14,485 nucleotides of DNA, from contig JAJYXA010000332.1 in NCBI GenBank assembly GCA_021791235.1, positions 1 to 14,485 of the forward strand, read 5' to 3'. The notes under the pieces are model-generated. The model worked only from the letters and a program-made list of their open reading frames with translations. It ran no database searches and was not told where the DNA came from. Below are positions 4,664 through 12,379 of the stretch, one piece after another. The stretch comes from Pseudomonadota bacterium (lineage in GTDB: Bacteria; Pseudomonadota; Gammaproteobacteria; Burkholderiales; Thiobacillaceae). The translations under genes were made by a program, and so were the position numbers. How positions within the stretch are numbered: the stretch's first letter is position 1; the number at the start of each line of letters is the position of its first letter.

Positions 4664-7600
4664 CGAGTCGGGATAGCCGGGCCAACGCGTTGTCTCCTGC
4701 GCGGCTGGTGCTGATCGCGGGCGTGACCGGTCTTCTGGCCGGCGTGGTGGGCATCCGTTTCGCGCAGGATGTGCATTGGGTCCGCTTCTTCGACAATCTG
4801 CACTGGACGTCAGGCACCGTCATGGCGGCGGTTTTGGCCTGGCTCGGCCTGCGTTCGGCGCCGGCCGAAAGCGCACGGGGCCTGCGCTGGATGGCGGTCG
4901 GCCTGACGGCTTACGCGGCTGGCCAGATCATCTGGGACGTGCAAACGGCAGTCGGCTACAGCGGGTTTCCGTCGCCGTCCGATCTGTTCTATCTGTGGCT
5001 AGGGCCCGCTGTCGCGGCAGGGCTGCTGATCGAGGTATTCCGGCTGGCTGACCGTGTCCAGCGCAAGACCCTGCTGCTGGATGCCGCAACCCTGGCCATC
5101 GCTGCGCTGACCCTGGTTCTGGTGCTGTATCTGCCCCGGCGCGGGGATACCGCGTTGCTGCCCCTGGCCGTGCTGGTGGCGTACCCGGTCAGCCTGTTCA
5201 CGGCGGCCTGCATCGGCCTGATTGCGGTGCCGACCCTGCGCCTGAAATTTTCCTGGCGCTACGGGATGTTCCTGGTGTCCCTGGGGGTCACGGGTATTTG
5301 CTGGATGATCTGGAATTTGATGGCGCTGGATGGCACGACCATCGACGGGACCTGGTTCAACAGCCTGTTTTCCTTCTCGGTGGCAGGGATGGGGCTGGCG
5401 ATGCTGACCTGGCATATCGAGCCTTCCCGCAATGTCCTGTGGGAGCGCTGGTGCGAAGGCTTCCTGCGTCTGCTGCCGCTGGTGGCGGTGGTGTTTTCCG
5501 GCATTGCGGTCGTCCTGGCCGACCCTCATCAAGGCGTGCCCCAGGCCGTCAGTTACACGGTCTACCTCGGCGCGTTCGTCGTCGTCATCCTGGCGATGCT
5601 CAAGCAAAGTGCGCTGTTGTGGGAGCATGACCAGCTGAAAACCGTGACCCGCGATCTGGAGGAAAGCGAGCAGCAAAAGCAGCTCATTCTCCATTCCTTT
5701 CCGGACCTCGTATGGCTCAAGAATGCAGACGGGGCCTTCCAGATGTGCAATCCGGCCTTCGAACGTCTTTTCGGCGCGCGCGAGGCGGACATTCTGGGCA
5801 AGACCGATTTTGATTATGTCGAACCCGAACTCGCGCGCTTTTTTCGCCAGAAGGACCGCGAGGCGATGGCGGCCGGACATCCGGTCAGGAACGAGGAGTG
5901 GGTCACGTTCGCCGACGATGGCCGCCGTGCCTTGCTCGAAACCATCAAGACCCCCCTGCGCGACCGGCACGGAAAGGTGCTCGGTGTGCTCGGCATCGCG
6001 CGCGACATTACCGAACGCGAACGTGCAAGCCAGCAGTTGGCCTTGGTGAGTTTCGCGCTGAACCATGTGACGGAAGCCGCCTACCTGGCCGACGAGCAGG
6101 GCTGCTTTCATTACGTGAACGACGAGGCGTCCCGGGCGCTTGGACGCCCGCGTGAGGCGCTCCTGAAAATGCGGGTGATCGATATCGATGGCGACGTGAC
6201 GCAGCCGGAACAGTGGCAGGCTTTCTGGGAGCAGCTCAAGATCCAGAAGACGATGACATTCGAGAGTCGGCACAAGGCCGCCGACGGCAGTTCCTTCCCG
6301 GTGGAAATCAATGCCAATTATTTTGAGTTTTCCGGGCAGGCGTATGTGCTGGGTCTGGTGCGCGACATCACCGAGCGCAAGGGGGTGGAGGAGCAGATCC
6401 GCAACCTGGCCTATTTCGACGCGCTTACCCGGCTGCCCAACCGCCGGCTGCTGATGGATCGGCTGGGCCAGGCCCTGAGCGCCAGTCAGCGCAGCGGCGA
6501 GTTCGGCGCGCTGCTGATCCTCGATCTGGATCAGTTCAAGACCCTCAACGACACGCAGGGCCATGATGTCGGCGACCGGCTGCTGGTCGAGGTGGCCCAG
6601 CGCCTGGTCACCCACATGCGCCAGGAGGATGTCGTGTGCCGCCTGGGCGGCGATGAATTCGTGGTGGTGCTGGAAGGCCTGGGCCAGGATGAACGGCACG
6701 CGGCCAACCAGGCGGAGATCATCGCCGAGAAGGTGCGCTTCGAACTCAACCAGCCCTATTCGCTGACCATCAACGAAACCCAGTATTACGGTACCACCAG
6801 CATCGGTCTGACCCTGTTCCAGGGGCAGGACGCATCGGTCGACATGCTGCTGAAGCAGGCCGACGTGGCCCTGTACCAGGCCAAGGGTGCCGGACGCAAC
6901 GCGGTGCGCTTCTTCAACCCGGCCATGCAGGCGGCCATCGACTCGCGCATGGGGATGGAGGCGGCGCTGCGCCAGGCCCTGGACAAGGACGAGTTCCGGC
7001 TCTACTACCAGCCGCAGATCAATCAGGACGGCGAACTGATCGGAGCCGAGGCCCTGCTGCGCTGGTTGCCGGCGAACCAGCCGCTGATTTCTCCGGCCGA
7101 GTTCATTCCGCTGGCCGAGGAGACCGGGCTCATCCTGCCCATCGGCCAGTGGGTGCTGGATACGGCCTGCGCCCAGCTCAAGGCCTGGGAGCGCGATCCA
7201 CGCACCCGGCCCCTGCAGATGGCGGTCAATGTCAGTGCCCGGCAATTCCACCAGCCCGATTTCGTGGCCACGGTGCACCACAGCCTGGATTCGAGCGGCA
7301 TCGATCCGGCCCGGCTCAAGCTCGAGCTGACGGAGAGCGTGGTGCTCGAAAACATCGATGCGGTGATCAGCCGGATGCAGCAACTCAATGCGCTGGGGGT
7401 GCGTTTCTGCCTGGATGATTTCGGCACCGGCTACTCGTCCCTCTCCTACCTCAAGCGCCTGCCGCTGGACCAGGTGAAGATCGATCAATCCTTCGTCCGC
7501 GACGTGACGGAGGACCAGAACGATGCCGCCATCGTGCGGGCCATCATGGCCATGAGCCAGTCGCTGGGTTTGCAGGTGATCGCCGAAGGGGTGGAAACCC

Positions 7601-7704
7601 AGGCGCAACGGGATTTTCTGTTGCAGAATGCCTGCCTGGCCTATCAGGGGTTTCTGTTCAGCAAGCCGATCCCGATCGAGGAATGGGACCGCTTGCTGAA
7701 ATAG
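4660..7704 (+). CDS. Membrane-bound PAS-PAS-GGDEF-EAL bifunctional c-di-GMP enzyme
   Basis: The 1014-residue protein makes and/or degrades the second messenger cyclic di-GMP in response to a membrane or PAS signal. About ten membrane helices fill residues 16-318, an unclassified sensor region. PAS domains follow at about 340-453 and 460-577, each ending in a DITER motif. The GGDEF domain (580-757) has an intact GGDEF at 663-667 and the product-inhibition I-site RQED at 654-657, five residues before it. The EAL domain (764-1013) keeps E797-A-L, NVSARQF, ELTES, DDFGTG (919-924), VKIDQSF, AEGVE (976-980) and YQGFLFSKP, so both activities look possible. Start TTG 4660 was chosen for GGGGGA upstream and because translation before it looks non-coding. 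The nuclease gene follows after 38 bases. Confidence 0.92.
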   Translation: MTSRDSRANALSPARLVLIAGVTGLLAGVVGIRFAQDVHWVRFFDNLHWTSGTVMAAVLAWLGLRSAPAESARGLRWMAVGLTAYAAGQIIWDVQTAVGYSGFPSPSDLFYLWLGPAVAAGLLIEVFRLADRVQRKTLLLDAATLAIAALTLVLVLYLPRRGDTALLPLAVLVAYPVSLFTAACIGLIAVPTLRLKFSWRYGMFLVSLGVTGICWMIWNLMALDGTTIDGTWFNSLFSFSVAGMGLAMLTWHIEPSRNVLWERWCEGFLRLLPLVAVVFSGIAVVLADPHQGVPQAVSYTVYLGAFVVVILAMLKQSALLWEHDQLKTVTRDLEESEQQKQLILHSFPDLVWLKNADGAFQMCNPAFERLFGAREADILGKTDFDYVEPELARFFRQKDREAMAAGHPVRNEEWVTFADDGRRALLETIKTPLRDRHGKVLGVLGIARDITERERASQQLALVSFALNHVTEAAYLADEQGCFHYVNDEASRALGRPREALLKMRVIDIDGDVTQPEQWQAFWEQLKIQKTMTFESRHKAADGSSFPVEINANYFEFSGQAYVLGLVRDITERKGVEEQIRNLAYFDALTRLPNRRLLMDRLGQALSASQRSGEFGALLILDLDQFKTLNDTQGHDVGDRLLVEVAQRLVTHMRQEDVVCRLGGDEFVVVLEGLGQDERHAANQAEIIAEKVRFELNQPYSLTINETQYYGTTSIGLTLFQGQDASVDMLLKQADVALYQAKGAGRNAVRFFNPAMQAAIDSRMGMEAALRQALDKDEFRLYYQPQINQDGELIGAEALLRWLPANQPLISPAEFIPLAEETGLILPIGQWVLDTACAQLKAWERDPRTRPLQMAVNVSARQFHQPDFVATVHHSLDSSGIDPARLKLELTESVVLENIDAVISRMQQLNALGVRFCLDDFGTGYSSLSYLKRLPLDQVKIDQSFVRDVTEDQNDAAIVRAIMAMSQSLGLQVIAEGVETQAQRDFLLQNACLAYQGFLFSKPIPIEEWDRLLK

Positions 7705-7742
7705 AACCCCTCGCACCATGTTCAACCTGACGGGACGATCGA

Positions 7743-8570
7743 TTGGCACGCCGCAAACCAAGCCCTGTTGAAGACGGGATCGAACTGAGCAGCAAGCTGC
7801 CCTGGTGGGCGGGCGTGCTGCTCGCGGTTGCCGCGTATGTCGGGCTGCACAGCGTGGCTGCCAGCGAAGTGACGGCGGTCGTCCAGCCCGGGAAGATGGC
7901 CGAATTCGTCGGCCAGATGCGTTTCAAAACGCTGGCCTACGTGGGCCAGTATGTGCTGCCGTTCGTTTTCCTGGTGGGGGCTGCCGTGTCGGCCTATGGG
8001 CGCTACACGCGCCGCGCGCTGCATGCGCAGGTGGCGGGCAGCCCGGACCAGGGGGCGCTCAACGCCATGAGCTGGCGGCAGTTCGAGGCCCTGGTGGGCG
8101 AAGCCTTCCTGCGCAAGGGCTACGCGGTGACCGGGACGGGGGGTGGCGGGGTCGATCTGGTGCTCAAAATGAAAGGCGAGACCTTCCTGGTGCAATGCAA
8201 GCAGTGGCGTGCCCTCAAGGTGGGGGTGAACACGGTGCGCGAACTCTACGGGGTGATGGCTGCGAAGGGCGCAACCGGCGGGTTCGTGGTGACGTCCGGC
8301 GTGTTTACGGAGGAGGCCCAGGCGTTTGCCCGCGGCAGGAATGTCGAACTGATGGATGGCAAGGCCCTGCATGCGCTGATTCGCGGCGTGAGCGTGCCGC
8401 CCGCCAGGATTTTCCGGGACCCATTGAGCGTGATGACGACCGGCGCGCCGTTCTGCCCGGAATGCCAGAGCCGGATGGTGAAGCGCAAAGCCAGGCGCGG
8501 CGCGAATGCAGGTCAGGTATTTTGGGGCTGCACGCGATACCCGGACTGCAAGGGCACACGCGCAACCTGA
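7743..8570 (+). CDS. Membrane-anchored Mrr-like restriction endonuclease with C-terminal zinc ribbon
   Basis: The 275-residue protein has two membrane helices (about 21-40 and 66-85), then a PD-(D/E)xK nuclease domain of the Mrr/restriction-endonuclease family. It contains SWRQFEALVGEAFLRKGY, the acidic residue in GGGGVDLVL (Asp138) and Q151-C-K153, the Q-x-K variant of the catalytic core. A topoisomerase-type zinc ribbon ends it: CPEC (238-241), then C263 and C269 in WGCTRYPDCKG. Related membrane-bound Mrr-like proteins are widespread in proteobacteria; their targets are largely unknown. The TTG start at 7743 begins MARRKPSP, just before the first membrane helix, and a start at Met52 would lose that helix. 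It lies 38 bases after the GGDEF-EAL gene on the same strand, with no terminator seen between. Convergent with the next gene. Confidence 0.85.
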   Translation: MARRKPSPVEDGIELSSKLPWWAGVLLAVAAYVGLHSVAASEVTAVVQPGKMAEFVGQMRFKTLAYVGQYVLPFVFLVGAAVSAYGRYTRRALHAQVAGSPDQGALNAMSWRQFEALVGEAFLRKGYAVTGTGGGGVDLVLKMKGETFLVQCKQWRALKVGVNTVRELYGVMAAKGATGGFVVTSGVFTEEAQAFARGRNVELMDGKALHALIRGVSVPPARIFRDPLSVMTTGAPFCPECQSRMVKRKARRGANAGQVFWGCTRYPDCKGTRAT

Positions 8571-8604
8571 TTGCCTTGGCCGGATGGGTCGGACCATCTG
8601 CTTC

Positions 8605-8877
8605 CTAGTTGCCTTCCTGTTCCCCTACCGGCTCGGCATCGTGCATCTGCGGATGCGCGGTGCGCAGCCAGCCCGCCTCGGTGTCCCAGAACACCGGTTT
8701 TTCGGTCTGCAGCATGTGGAGCAGGTTGCGATAGTCCTCCGAACCCAGGTTGGTCAGGCGGAACAGCTCGGTCAGGCGCGTTGCGCTGCGCAGGATGATG
8801 CGTCCGCGGCCGGATTTGTCGGGCGAGCCGGAGGGCATCCACTCGGCGTAGTAGTGACCAATATTCACAACAGCCAT
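8605..8877 (-). CDS. Conserved-looking small protein of unknown function
   Basis: I do not recognise this 90-residue protein. The ATG at 8877 is preceded by AAGGAG, seven bases upstream on the minus strand, an excellent ribosome binding site, which with a mixed hydrophilic composition argues for a real gene. It starts MAVVNIGHYYAEWMPS, has a basic centre (SGRGRIILRSATRLTELFRL), a helical YRNLLHMLQ and then KPVFWDTEAGWLR, ending in an acidic tail. No signal peptide, membrane helix or cysteine is present, so it is probably cytoplasmic. It is convergent with the Mrr-like nuclease gene, whose stop lies 34 bases away, and divergent from the nitroreductase gene. Confidence 0.7.
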   Translation of the reverse strand: MAVVNIGHYYAEWMPSGSPDKSGRGRIILRSATRLTELFRLTNLGSEDYRNLLHMLQTEKPVFWDTEAGWLRTAHPQMHDAEPVGEQEGN

Positions 8878-8936
8878 CGTCGTTCTCCTTGCGTGTCGAT
8901 CGACTTTAAAAATAGGCGGTTTTATCCGGATGCGGC

Positions 8937-8964
8937 TTGCTCCGTGTCGACGCGCAGCTAGATT
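8937..8964 (+). promoter_or_regulatory. Weak promoter candidate for the nitroreductase gene
   Basis: TTGCTC (8937-8942) and TAGATT (8959-8964) are separated by 16 bases and match the consensus hexamers at three and four positions. They lie in the 125-base divergent gap, 38 bases before the start codon. Confidence 0.25.
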
Positions 8965-9002
8965 GAAATGAGCAGTTTGTTTTCGCCGGGGAGAAAACGG
9001 CC

Positions 9003-9653
9003 ATGGGGATCTGGCAAATCGCGGGGATATTGATGATGAGCACGATGGGAACGGGATTGGCGCAGGAAACCGGCGCGATCAGGCTGCCGTCGCCCGAGAC
9101 GGTGGGTGGCATACCCCTGATGCGGGCGCTGAAGGCACGGCATTCGTCGCGGGAGTTCGATGGCAGGGCGCTGCCGCCGCAGGTGCTGTCGAACCTGCTG
9201 TGGGCGGCAGGCGGCGTGAACCGGCCTGACACGGGCGCACGCACCGCGCCTTCCGCGCATGACTGGCGCGAGATCGACGTGTACGTGGCGACGGCAGACG
9301 GCGCGTATCGCTACGATCCGCCGACGCATACCTTGAAGCAGGTTGTCGCGGGCGACATCCGCCCCCTGACGGGCGTGCAGGACTTCGTGGCGACCGCGCC
9401 GGTGAACCTGGTGTACGTGGCGGACCTCGACCGGATGAGCGGGGCCAGCGCCGAAGACAAGGCGTTCTACAGCGCCGCCGACGCCGGTTTCATCGCCCAG
9501 AACGTGTATCTCTATTGCGCGTCGGCCGACCTGGCGGTGGTGGTGCGTGGTCTGGTCGATCGCGAGGCGCTGGGCGCCGCCCTCGGGCTGGGGCAGCATC
9601 AGCGCATCATTCTCGCGCAAACCGTGGGCTATCCGGCCGGCAGTGCGAAATAG
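9003..9653 (+). CDS. Exported SagB-type nitroreductase-family flavoprotein
   Basis: The 216-residue protein has an N-terminal signal-like segment (IAGILMMSTMGTGLA, cleavage likely after Ala20) and then a nitroreductase fold. RHSSREFDGRALPPQVLSNLLWAAGG (residues 46-71) is the usual FMN-binding opening, with R-x-S-x-R-x-F spacing. The middle (YRYDPPTHTL, ATAPVNLVYVAD) and the AGFIAQNVYLYCASADLAVVVRG block match SagB/ThcOx-type dehydrogenases. SagB enzymes oxidise azolines in peptide natural products, but no peptide precursor or cyclodehydratase gene is nearby, so this member probably has another oxidoreductase role, perhaps periplasmic. The ATG at 9003 has GGGGAG eight or nine bases upstream. 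The NADPH or substrate partner is unknown. Confidence 0.82.
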   Translation: MGIWQIAGILMMSTMGTGLAQETGAIRLPSPETVGGIPLMRALKARHSSREFDGRALPPQVLSNLLWAAGGVNRPDTGARTAPSAHDWREIDVYVATADGAYRYDPPTHTLKQVVAGDIRPLTGVQDFVATAPVNLVYVADLDRMSGASAEDKAFYSAADAGFIAQNVYLYCASADLAVVVRGLVDREALGAALGLGQHQRIILAQTVGYPAGSAK

Positions 9654-9677
9654 CGAACCGGGACACCATTCGAGGGA

Positions 9678-9746
9678 ATGCCGAAATTCGTCAAGATCCT
9701 GCTTGTCTGTCTGGTCTGCCTGACTGTGGTGAGTGGTGAGCGGTGA
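9678..9746 (+). CDS. Signal-peptide-like micro-ORF ending in the heptamer repeat
   Basis: ATG 9678 opens a 22-codon frame, MPKFVKILLVCLVCLTVVSGER, then TGA inside the tandem repeat. The peptide has a basic start and a hydrophobic core like a secretion signal or small membrane peptide. It may be the remains of an exported protein cut off by the repeat, a real micropeptide, or chance. A GAGGG lies too close to the ATG (one base) to be a good ribosome binding site. Confidence 0.25.
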   Translation: MPKFVKILLVCLVCLTVVSGER

Positions 9747-9769
9747 GCGGTGAGCGGTGAGCGGTGAGC
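9728..9769 (+). repeat. Heptamer tandem repeat (GGTGAGC)x6
   Basis: Six head-to-tail units of GGTGAGC fill 42 bases, the first ending in T instead of C, followed by a degenerate partial unit. Such short-unit arrays change copy number by slippage and are useful strain markers. Because seven is not a multiple of three, each frame meets TGA within 21 bases on the plus strand; the minus strand is open through the array. Confidence 0.92.
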
Positions 9770-9857
9770 GGAGCGGGTTCCGATTACCATGGAAGGGCAT
9801 GACTGTGCCGGCACGCGTTTCCGGCATGCGCGATCATCACGTATTCAAGGAGGCCTT

Positions 9858-10109
9858 ATGAAAATGAAAATCGGGTTGATGCTGCTGCCGCTGCTGTGCG
9901 CGGCGGGTGTTGCAATGGGGCAGGACACCGAGCCGGGCGCGGTCGCCACGCCGGCTGAAACCACTGCGGCGCCGGCCATGGCACAGGCCCAGGATCAGAT
10001 GGCCCCGAGCAAGCCGGCGCGGCGGCAGGGACGCGACATGCGCCGCTGCCTGAAGCTGAAGACCAACGCGGCGATCATCCGCTGCGCCGAACCCGGGCGC
10101 AAGCCGTAA
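9858..10109 (+). CDS. Small secreted protein of unknown function with a cysteine pair
   Basis: The 83-residue protein begins with a clear signal peptide (MKMKIGLMLLPLLCAAGVAMG, cleavage near residue 21). The ATG at 9858 is fixed by AAGGAGG four bases upstream. The mature part is Ala/Pro/Thr/Gln-rich to about residue 50 and then turns basic (KPARRQGRDMRRCLKLKTN). Two cysteines, 64 and 76, could form a disulfide in the periplasm. I do not recognise the family. A longer frame from 9789 is open but lacks a ribosome binding site and would bury the signal peptide. It is 31 bases upstream of the YdjM-like gene and could be co-transcribed with it. Confidence 0.75.
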   Translation: MKMKIGLMLLPLLCAAGVAMGQDTEPGAVATPAETTAAPAMAQAQDQMAPSKPARRQGRDMRRCLKLKTNAAIIRCAEPGRKP

Positions 10110-10140
10110 TCCGCACTCGTCCGGCTGACGCCAGGCGGGG

Positions 10141-10683
10141 GTGACGGGCTTGGCGACGCCGCTTTCCCATCTTGCCGTGCCGCTGGCGCTGAGCGTGGCG
10201 CTGGGCCCGGACATCGTGCCGCCGGGGCTCATGGCGCTGGCGCTGGTCTGCGCGGTGCTGCCCGACCTCGACGCGCTGGGATTGTGGCTGGGCATTCCCT
10301 ACGATCATCCGTTCGGCCATCGCGGTATCACGCATTCGCTGCCGTTTGCCGTGGCGCTGGCCGACGTGGGTGCGCTGCTCGCGCCGGCACTGGGGGTGGA
10401 GGTGCCGACCGCGTTTTGGGTGTTGCTGCCGAGCGCTGCGTCGCACGGGCTGCTGGATGCGCTGACCAACGGCGGGCTCGGCATCGCGCTCTTTGCGCCG
10501 TTTTCCAGCCGGCGGTATTTCCTGCCGTGGCGGGTGATCGAGGTGTCGCCGCTGCGCCCGTCCGAACTTTTCTCGCGGCGCGGCCTCCATGTACTGCGCT
10601 CCGAGATGCGTTGGGTATGGGTGCCGTGTGGGGTGCTGGCGCTGGCGGGGGTTGCTGTGCGGGGGCTGGCCGGTCCTGTTTGA
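10141..10683 (+). CDS. YdjM/DUF457-like membrane-bound metal-dependent hydrolase
   Basis: The 180-residue protein has the histidine/aspartate pattern of the YdjM family of inner-membrane putative hydrolases: SH at 9-10, PDLD (41-44), HPFGHRGITHSL (56-67) and SHGLLDALTNGG (101-112), embedded in hydrophobic helices, then FAPFSSRRYFLPW. These residues probably bind metal; the substrate is unknown. The GTG start at 10141 has AGG-CGGGG directly upstream and no better start is seen. E. coli ydjM is a LexA-controlled gene, and lexA lies in this window, but no CTGT-N8-ACAG site was found before this gene. The ABC-transporter ATPase gene begins 31 bases after it on the same strand, so a four-gene transcript with the secreted protein upstream is possible. 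Confidence 0.8.
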   Translation: MTGLATPLSHLAVPLALSVALGPDIVPPGLMALALVCAVLPDLDALGLWLGIPYDHPFGHRGITHSLPFAVALADVGALLAPALGVEVPTAFWVLLPSAASHGLLDALTNGGLGIALFAPFSSRRYFLPWRVIEVSPLRPSELFSRRGLHVLRSEMRWVWVPCGVLALAGVAVRGLAGPV

Positions 10684-10714
10684 ATGCGGTGGCGATGAGA
10701 GGGAATCCAGTGTC

Positions 10715-11548
10715 ATGACCGATGCAGCAAACGCCGCGCAGCACGCAGCCGGTGATCGCGCCATCGAGACCTTCCACCTGACCCGCCGCTTCGGCGCATT
10801 CACCGCGGTCGACCGGGTGAACCTGGTGGTGCCCTACGGCGGAATCTTCGGCCTGCTCGGACCCAACGGCGCAGGGAAAAGCACCCTCATCAAGATGCTG
10901 ACCACGCTCATGCAGCCGTCGGAGGGGACGGCGCGTGTCGCCGGCTTCGACATCGTGCAGGCGCCTGCCGAGATCAGGAAACGGATCGGCTATGTGCCGC
11001 AACTGCTTTCGGCCGACGGCGCACTCACCGGCATCGAGAATCTCACGCTGTCCGCCCGGCTGTACGGCATTCCCCGGGCGGAGCTGAAGCCGCGCGTCGC
11101 GGAGGCACTGCGTTACATGGGGCTGACGGATTCGGCGCGTCTGCTCGTGAAAAAGTACTCCGGCGGCATGATTCGACGGCTCGAGCTGGCGCAGGCGATG
11201 CTGCACCGGCCGGCGATCCTGTTTCTGGACGAGCCGACGATCGGGCTCGATCCGATGGCCTGTCTGAGTGTGTGGGACCGCTTGCGGGCGCTGAACCAGG
11301 AGCACGGCATGACCATCCTGATGACGACGCATGTCATGGACGAAGTCGATGAACTCTGCGATGCGGTGGCGATCCTGCACCAGGGCAGGCTGGCGGCGTC
11401 CGGCAGTCCTGCGCAGCTGAAGCATGCCGTGGGCGATGGCGCGACGATGACCGATGTGTTCGCCTATTTCAGCGGCGGCAGCATCGAGGACGGGGGCGGC
11501 TACCGCGAAGCCCGGCAGGCTCGCATGACCGCGAAGCGCCTCGGATGA
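10715..11548 (+). CDS. ABC-2 type transporter ATP-binding protein
   Basis: The 277-residue ATPase powers an ABC-2 exporter. Every motif is intact: Walker A GPNGAGKST (49-57), Q-loop YVPQ (Q96), signature YSGGM (148-152), Walker B ILFLDEPTIGLD (168-179) and the switch histidine in MTTHVMDE (H206). The arrangement with a DrrA/NodI-like C-terminus (ILHQGRLAASGSPAQLK) fits drug, lipid or polysaccharide export. The start at ATG 10715 is chosen because the frame upstream overlaps the previous gene and reads as non-coding; GAGAGGG lies 11 bases before it, a loose fit. Its last four bases, ATGA, contain the start of the permease gene, a sign of translational coupling and a stable complex. Confidence 0.93.
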   Translation: MTDAANAAQHAAGDRAIETFHLTRRFGAFTAVDRVNLVVPYGGIFGLLGPNGAGKSTLIKMLTTLMQPSEGTARVAGFDIVQAPAEIRKRIGYVPQLLSADGALTGIENLTLSARLYGIPRAELKPRVAEALRYMGLTDSARLLVKKYSGGMIRRLELAQAMLHRPAILFLDEPTIGLDPMACLSVWDRLRALNQEHGMTILMTTHVMDEVDELCDAVAILHQGRLAASGSPAQLKHAVGDGATMTDVFAYFSGGSIEDGGGYREARQARMTAKRLG

Positions 11549-12324
11549 TCGCGCCGCTGGATTTCCTCGCCAAGAGCCTGGCGATTGCGCAGGTGGAGCT
11601 GAAAAAGCTCTTGCGCGACCCGACGGAACTGGTCTCCCGCGCGGTGCAGCCGGTGCTGTGGCTGGCCGTCTTCGGCCAGGTATTCAGCCAGGTGCGCGGG
11701 ATCCCCACCGGCAATATCGGCTACCTCGCCTTCATGACGCCCGGCATCCTCGCGCAGAGTGTGCTGTTCGCAGCCATCTTCTATGGCATCGCGGTCATCT
11801 GGGAACGCGACCTGGGCGTCATCCACAAATTGCTGGTAAGCCCAAGCCCGCGCGGCGCGCTGGTGTTCGGCAAGGCCATTGCGGCGGGGTTCCGGGGCCT
11901 GCTGCAGGCGGCGATCATCTACGTCATCGCCTTTGCGATGCATATTCCCCTCCGCACCGAGCCGGCCGCCGTGGCCGGCGTCCTCGCCGCCGTCGTGCTC
12001 GGGGCGGCGGTCTTCTCGACGTTTTCCCTCATCATCGCCTGCATCGTCAAGACGCGCGAGCGTTTCATGGGCGTTGGACAGGTGCTCACCATGCCGCTCT
12101 TCTTTGCCAGCAATGCCATCTACCCGCTGTCGTTGATGCCCGAATGGCTGCGGGCCGTGGCCCGGGCGAACCCGCTGACCTATCTGGTCGATGCCCTGCG
12201 CATGCTGATGATCGAGGGTGGGCAGGGGGCGCACAGTCTGCTGATGAACTTCACGGTGCTTGGAGCAGTGTTCGTCGTCTTCGTCGTGGTCGCAGCCAGG
12301 CTCTACCCGACCCTGATCGAGTAA
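11545..12324 (+). CDS. ABC-2 type transporter permease
   Basis: The 259-residue permease has six membrane helices near residues 33-50, 60-85, 112-133, 142-166, 176-196 and 236-252. The cytoplasmic segment WERDLGVIHKLLVSPSPRG (86-104) is the ABC-2 coupling region, and the FFASNAIYPLSLMPEWLRAVARANPLTYLVDALR stretch is the family C-terminal hallmark. It overlaps the ATPase gene by four bases, so the two form an exporter of the DrrAB/NodIJ kind; the substrate cannot be named. No ribosome binding site is needed if translation is coupled. A hairpin without a T-run (12352-12379) lies shortly after the stop. Confidence 0.92.
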   Translation: MIAPLDFLAKSLAIAQVELKKLLRDPTELVSRAVQPVLWLAVFGQVFSQVRGIPTGNIGYLAFMTPGILAQSVLFAAIFYGIAVIWERDLGVIHKLLVSPSPRGALVFGKAIAAGFRGLLQAAIIYVIAFAMHIPLRTEPAAVAGVLAAVVLGAAVFSTFSLIIACIVKTRERFMGVGQVLTMPLFFASNAIYPLSLMPEWLRAVARANPLTYLVDALRMLMIEGGQGAHSLLMNFTVLGAVFVVFVVVAARLYPTLIE

Positions 12325-12351
12325 GGGCTGCACCGCCGGCGGTATCGCACG

Positions 12352-12379
12352 CGGTTCGCATGCCTCCGCACGCGAACCG
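12352..12379 (+). other. Hairpin downstream of the ABC transporter, with a second inverted repeat next to it
   Basis: CGGTTCGC and GCGAACCG form a perfect eight-pair stem around a 12-base loop. Directly after it GGACGT (12380-12385) and ACGTCC (12400-12405) form a six-pair stem. No T-run follows, so this may be a Rho-related or structural element rather than an intrinsic terminator. The rest of the 297-base gap up to the peroxidase gene holds no gene I can support; TTGACA (12584-12589) is -35-like but lacks a good -10. Confidence 0.45.

Noticed and set aside
4999..7761. 920-codon open frame on the minus strand
   Set aside because: It lies exactly opposite the GGDEF-EAL gene, whose catalytic motifs are unmistakable. 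Its His/Gln/Arg-rich translation is the usual shadow of GC-rich coding DNA.
9728..9769. Heptamer array as a phase-variation switch for a plus-strand gene
   Set aside because: With three or more units TGA occurs in every plus-strand frame, so changing copy number cannot restore an open frame through the array.
9728..9769. CRISPR array
   Set aside because: Units are seven bases with no spacers, and no cas genes are present.
8958..9827. 289-codon minus-strand open frame containing the repeated SPLTAHRSPLT peptide
   Set aside because: The repeated peptide is only the translated heptamer array and the rest is antisense to the nitroreductase gene.
10110..10140. LexA box in front of the YdjM-like gene
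   Set aside because: No CTGT-N8-ACAG or near match exists in the gap or in the region before the upstream secreted protein.
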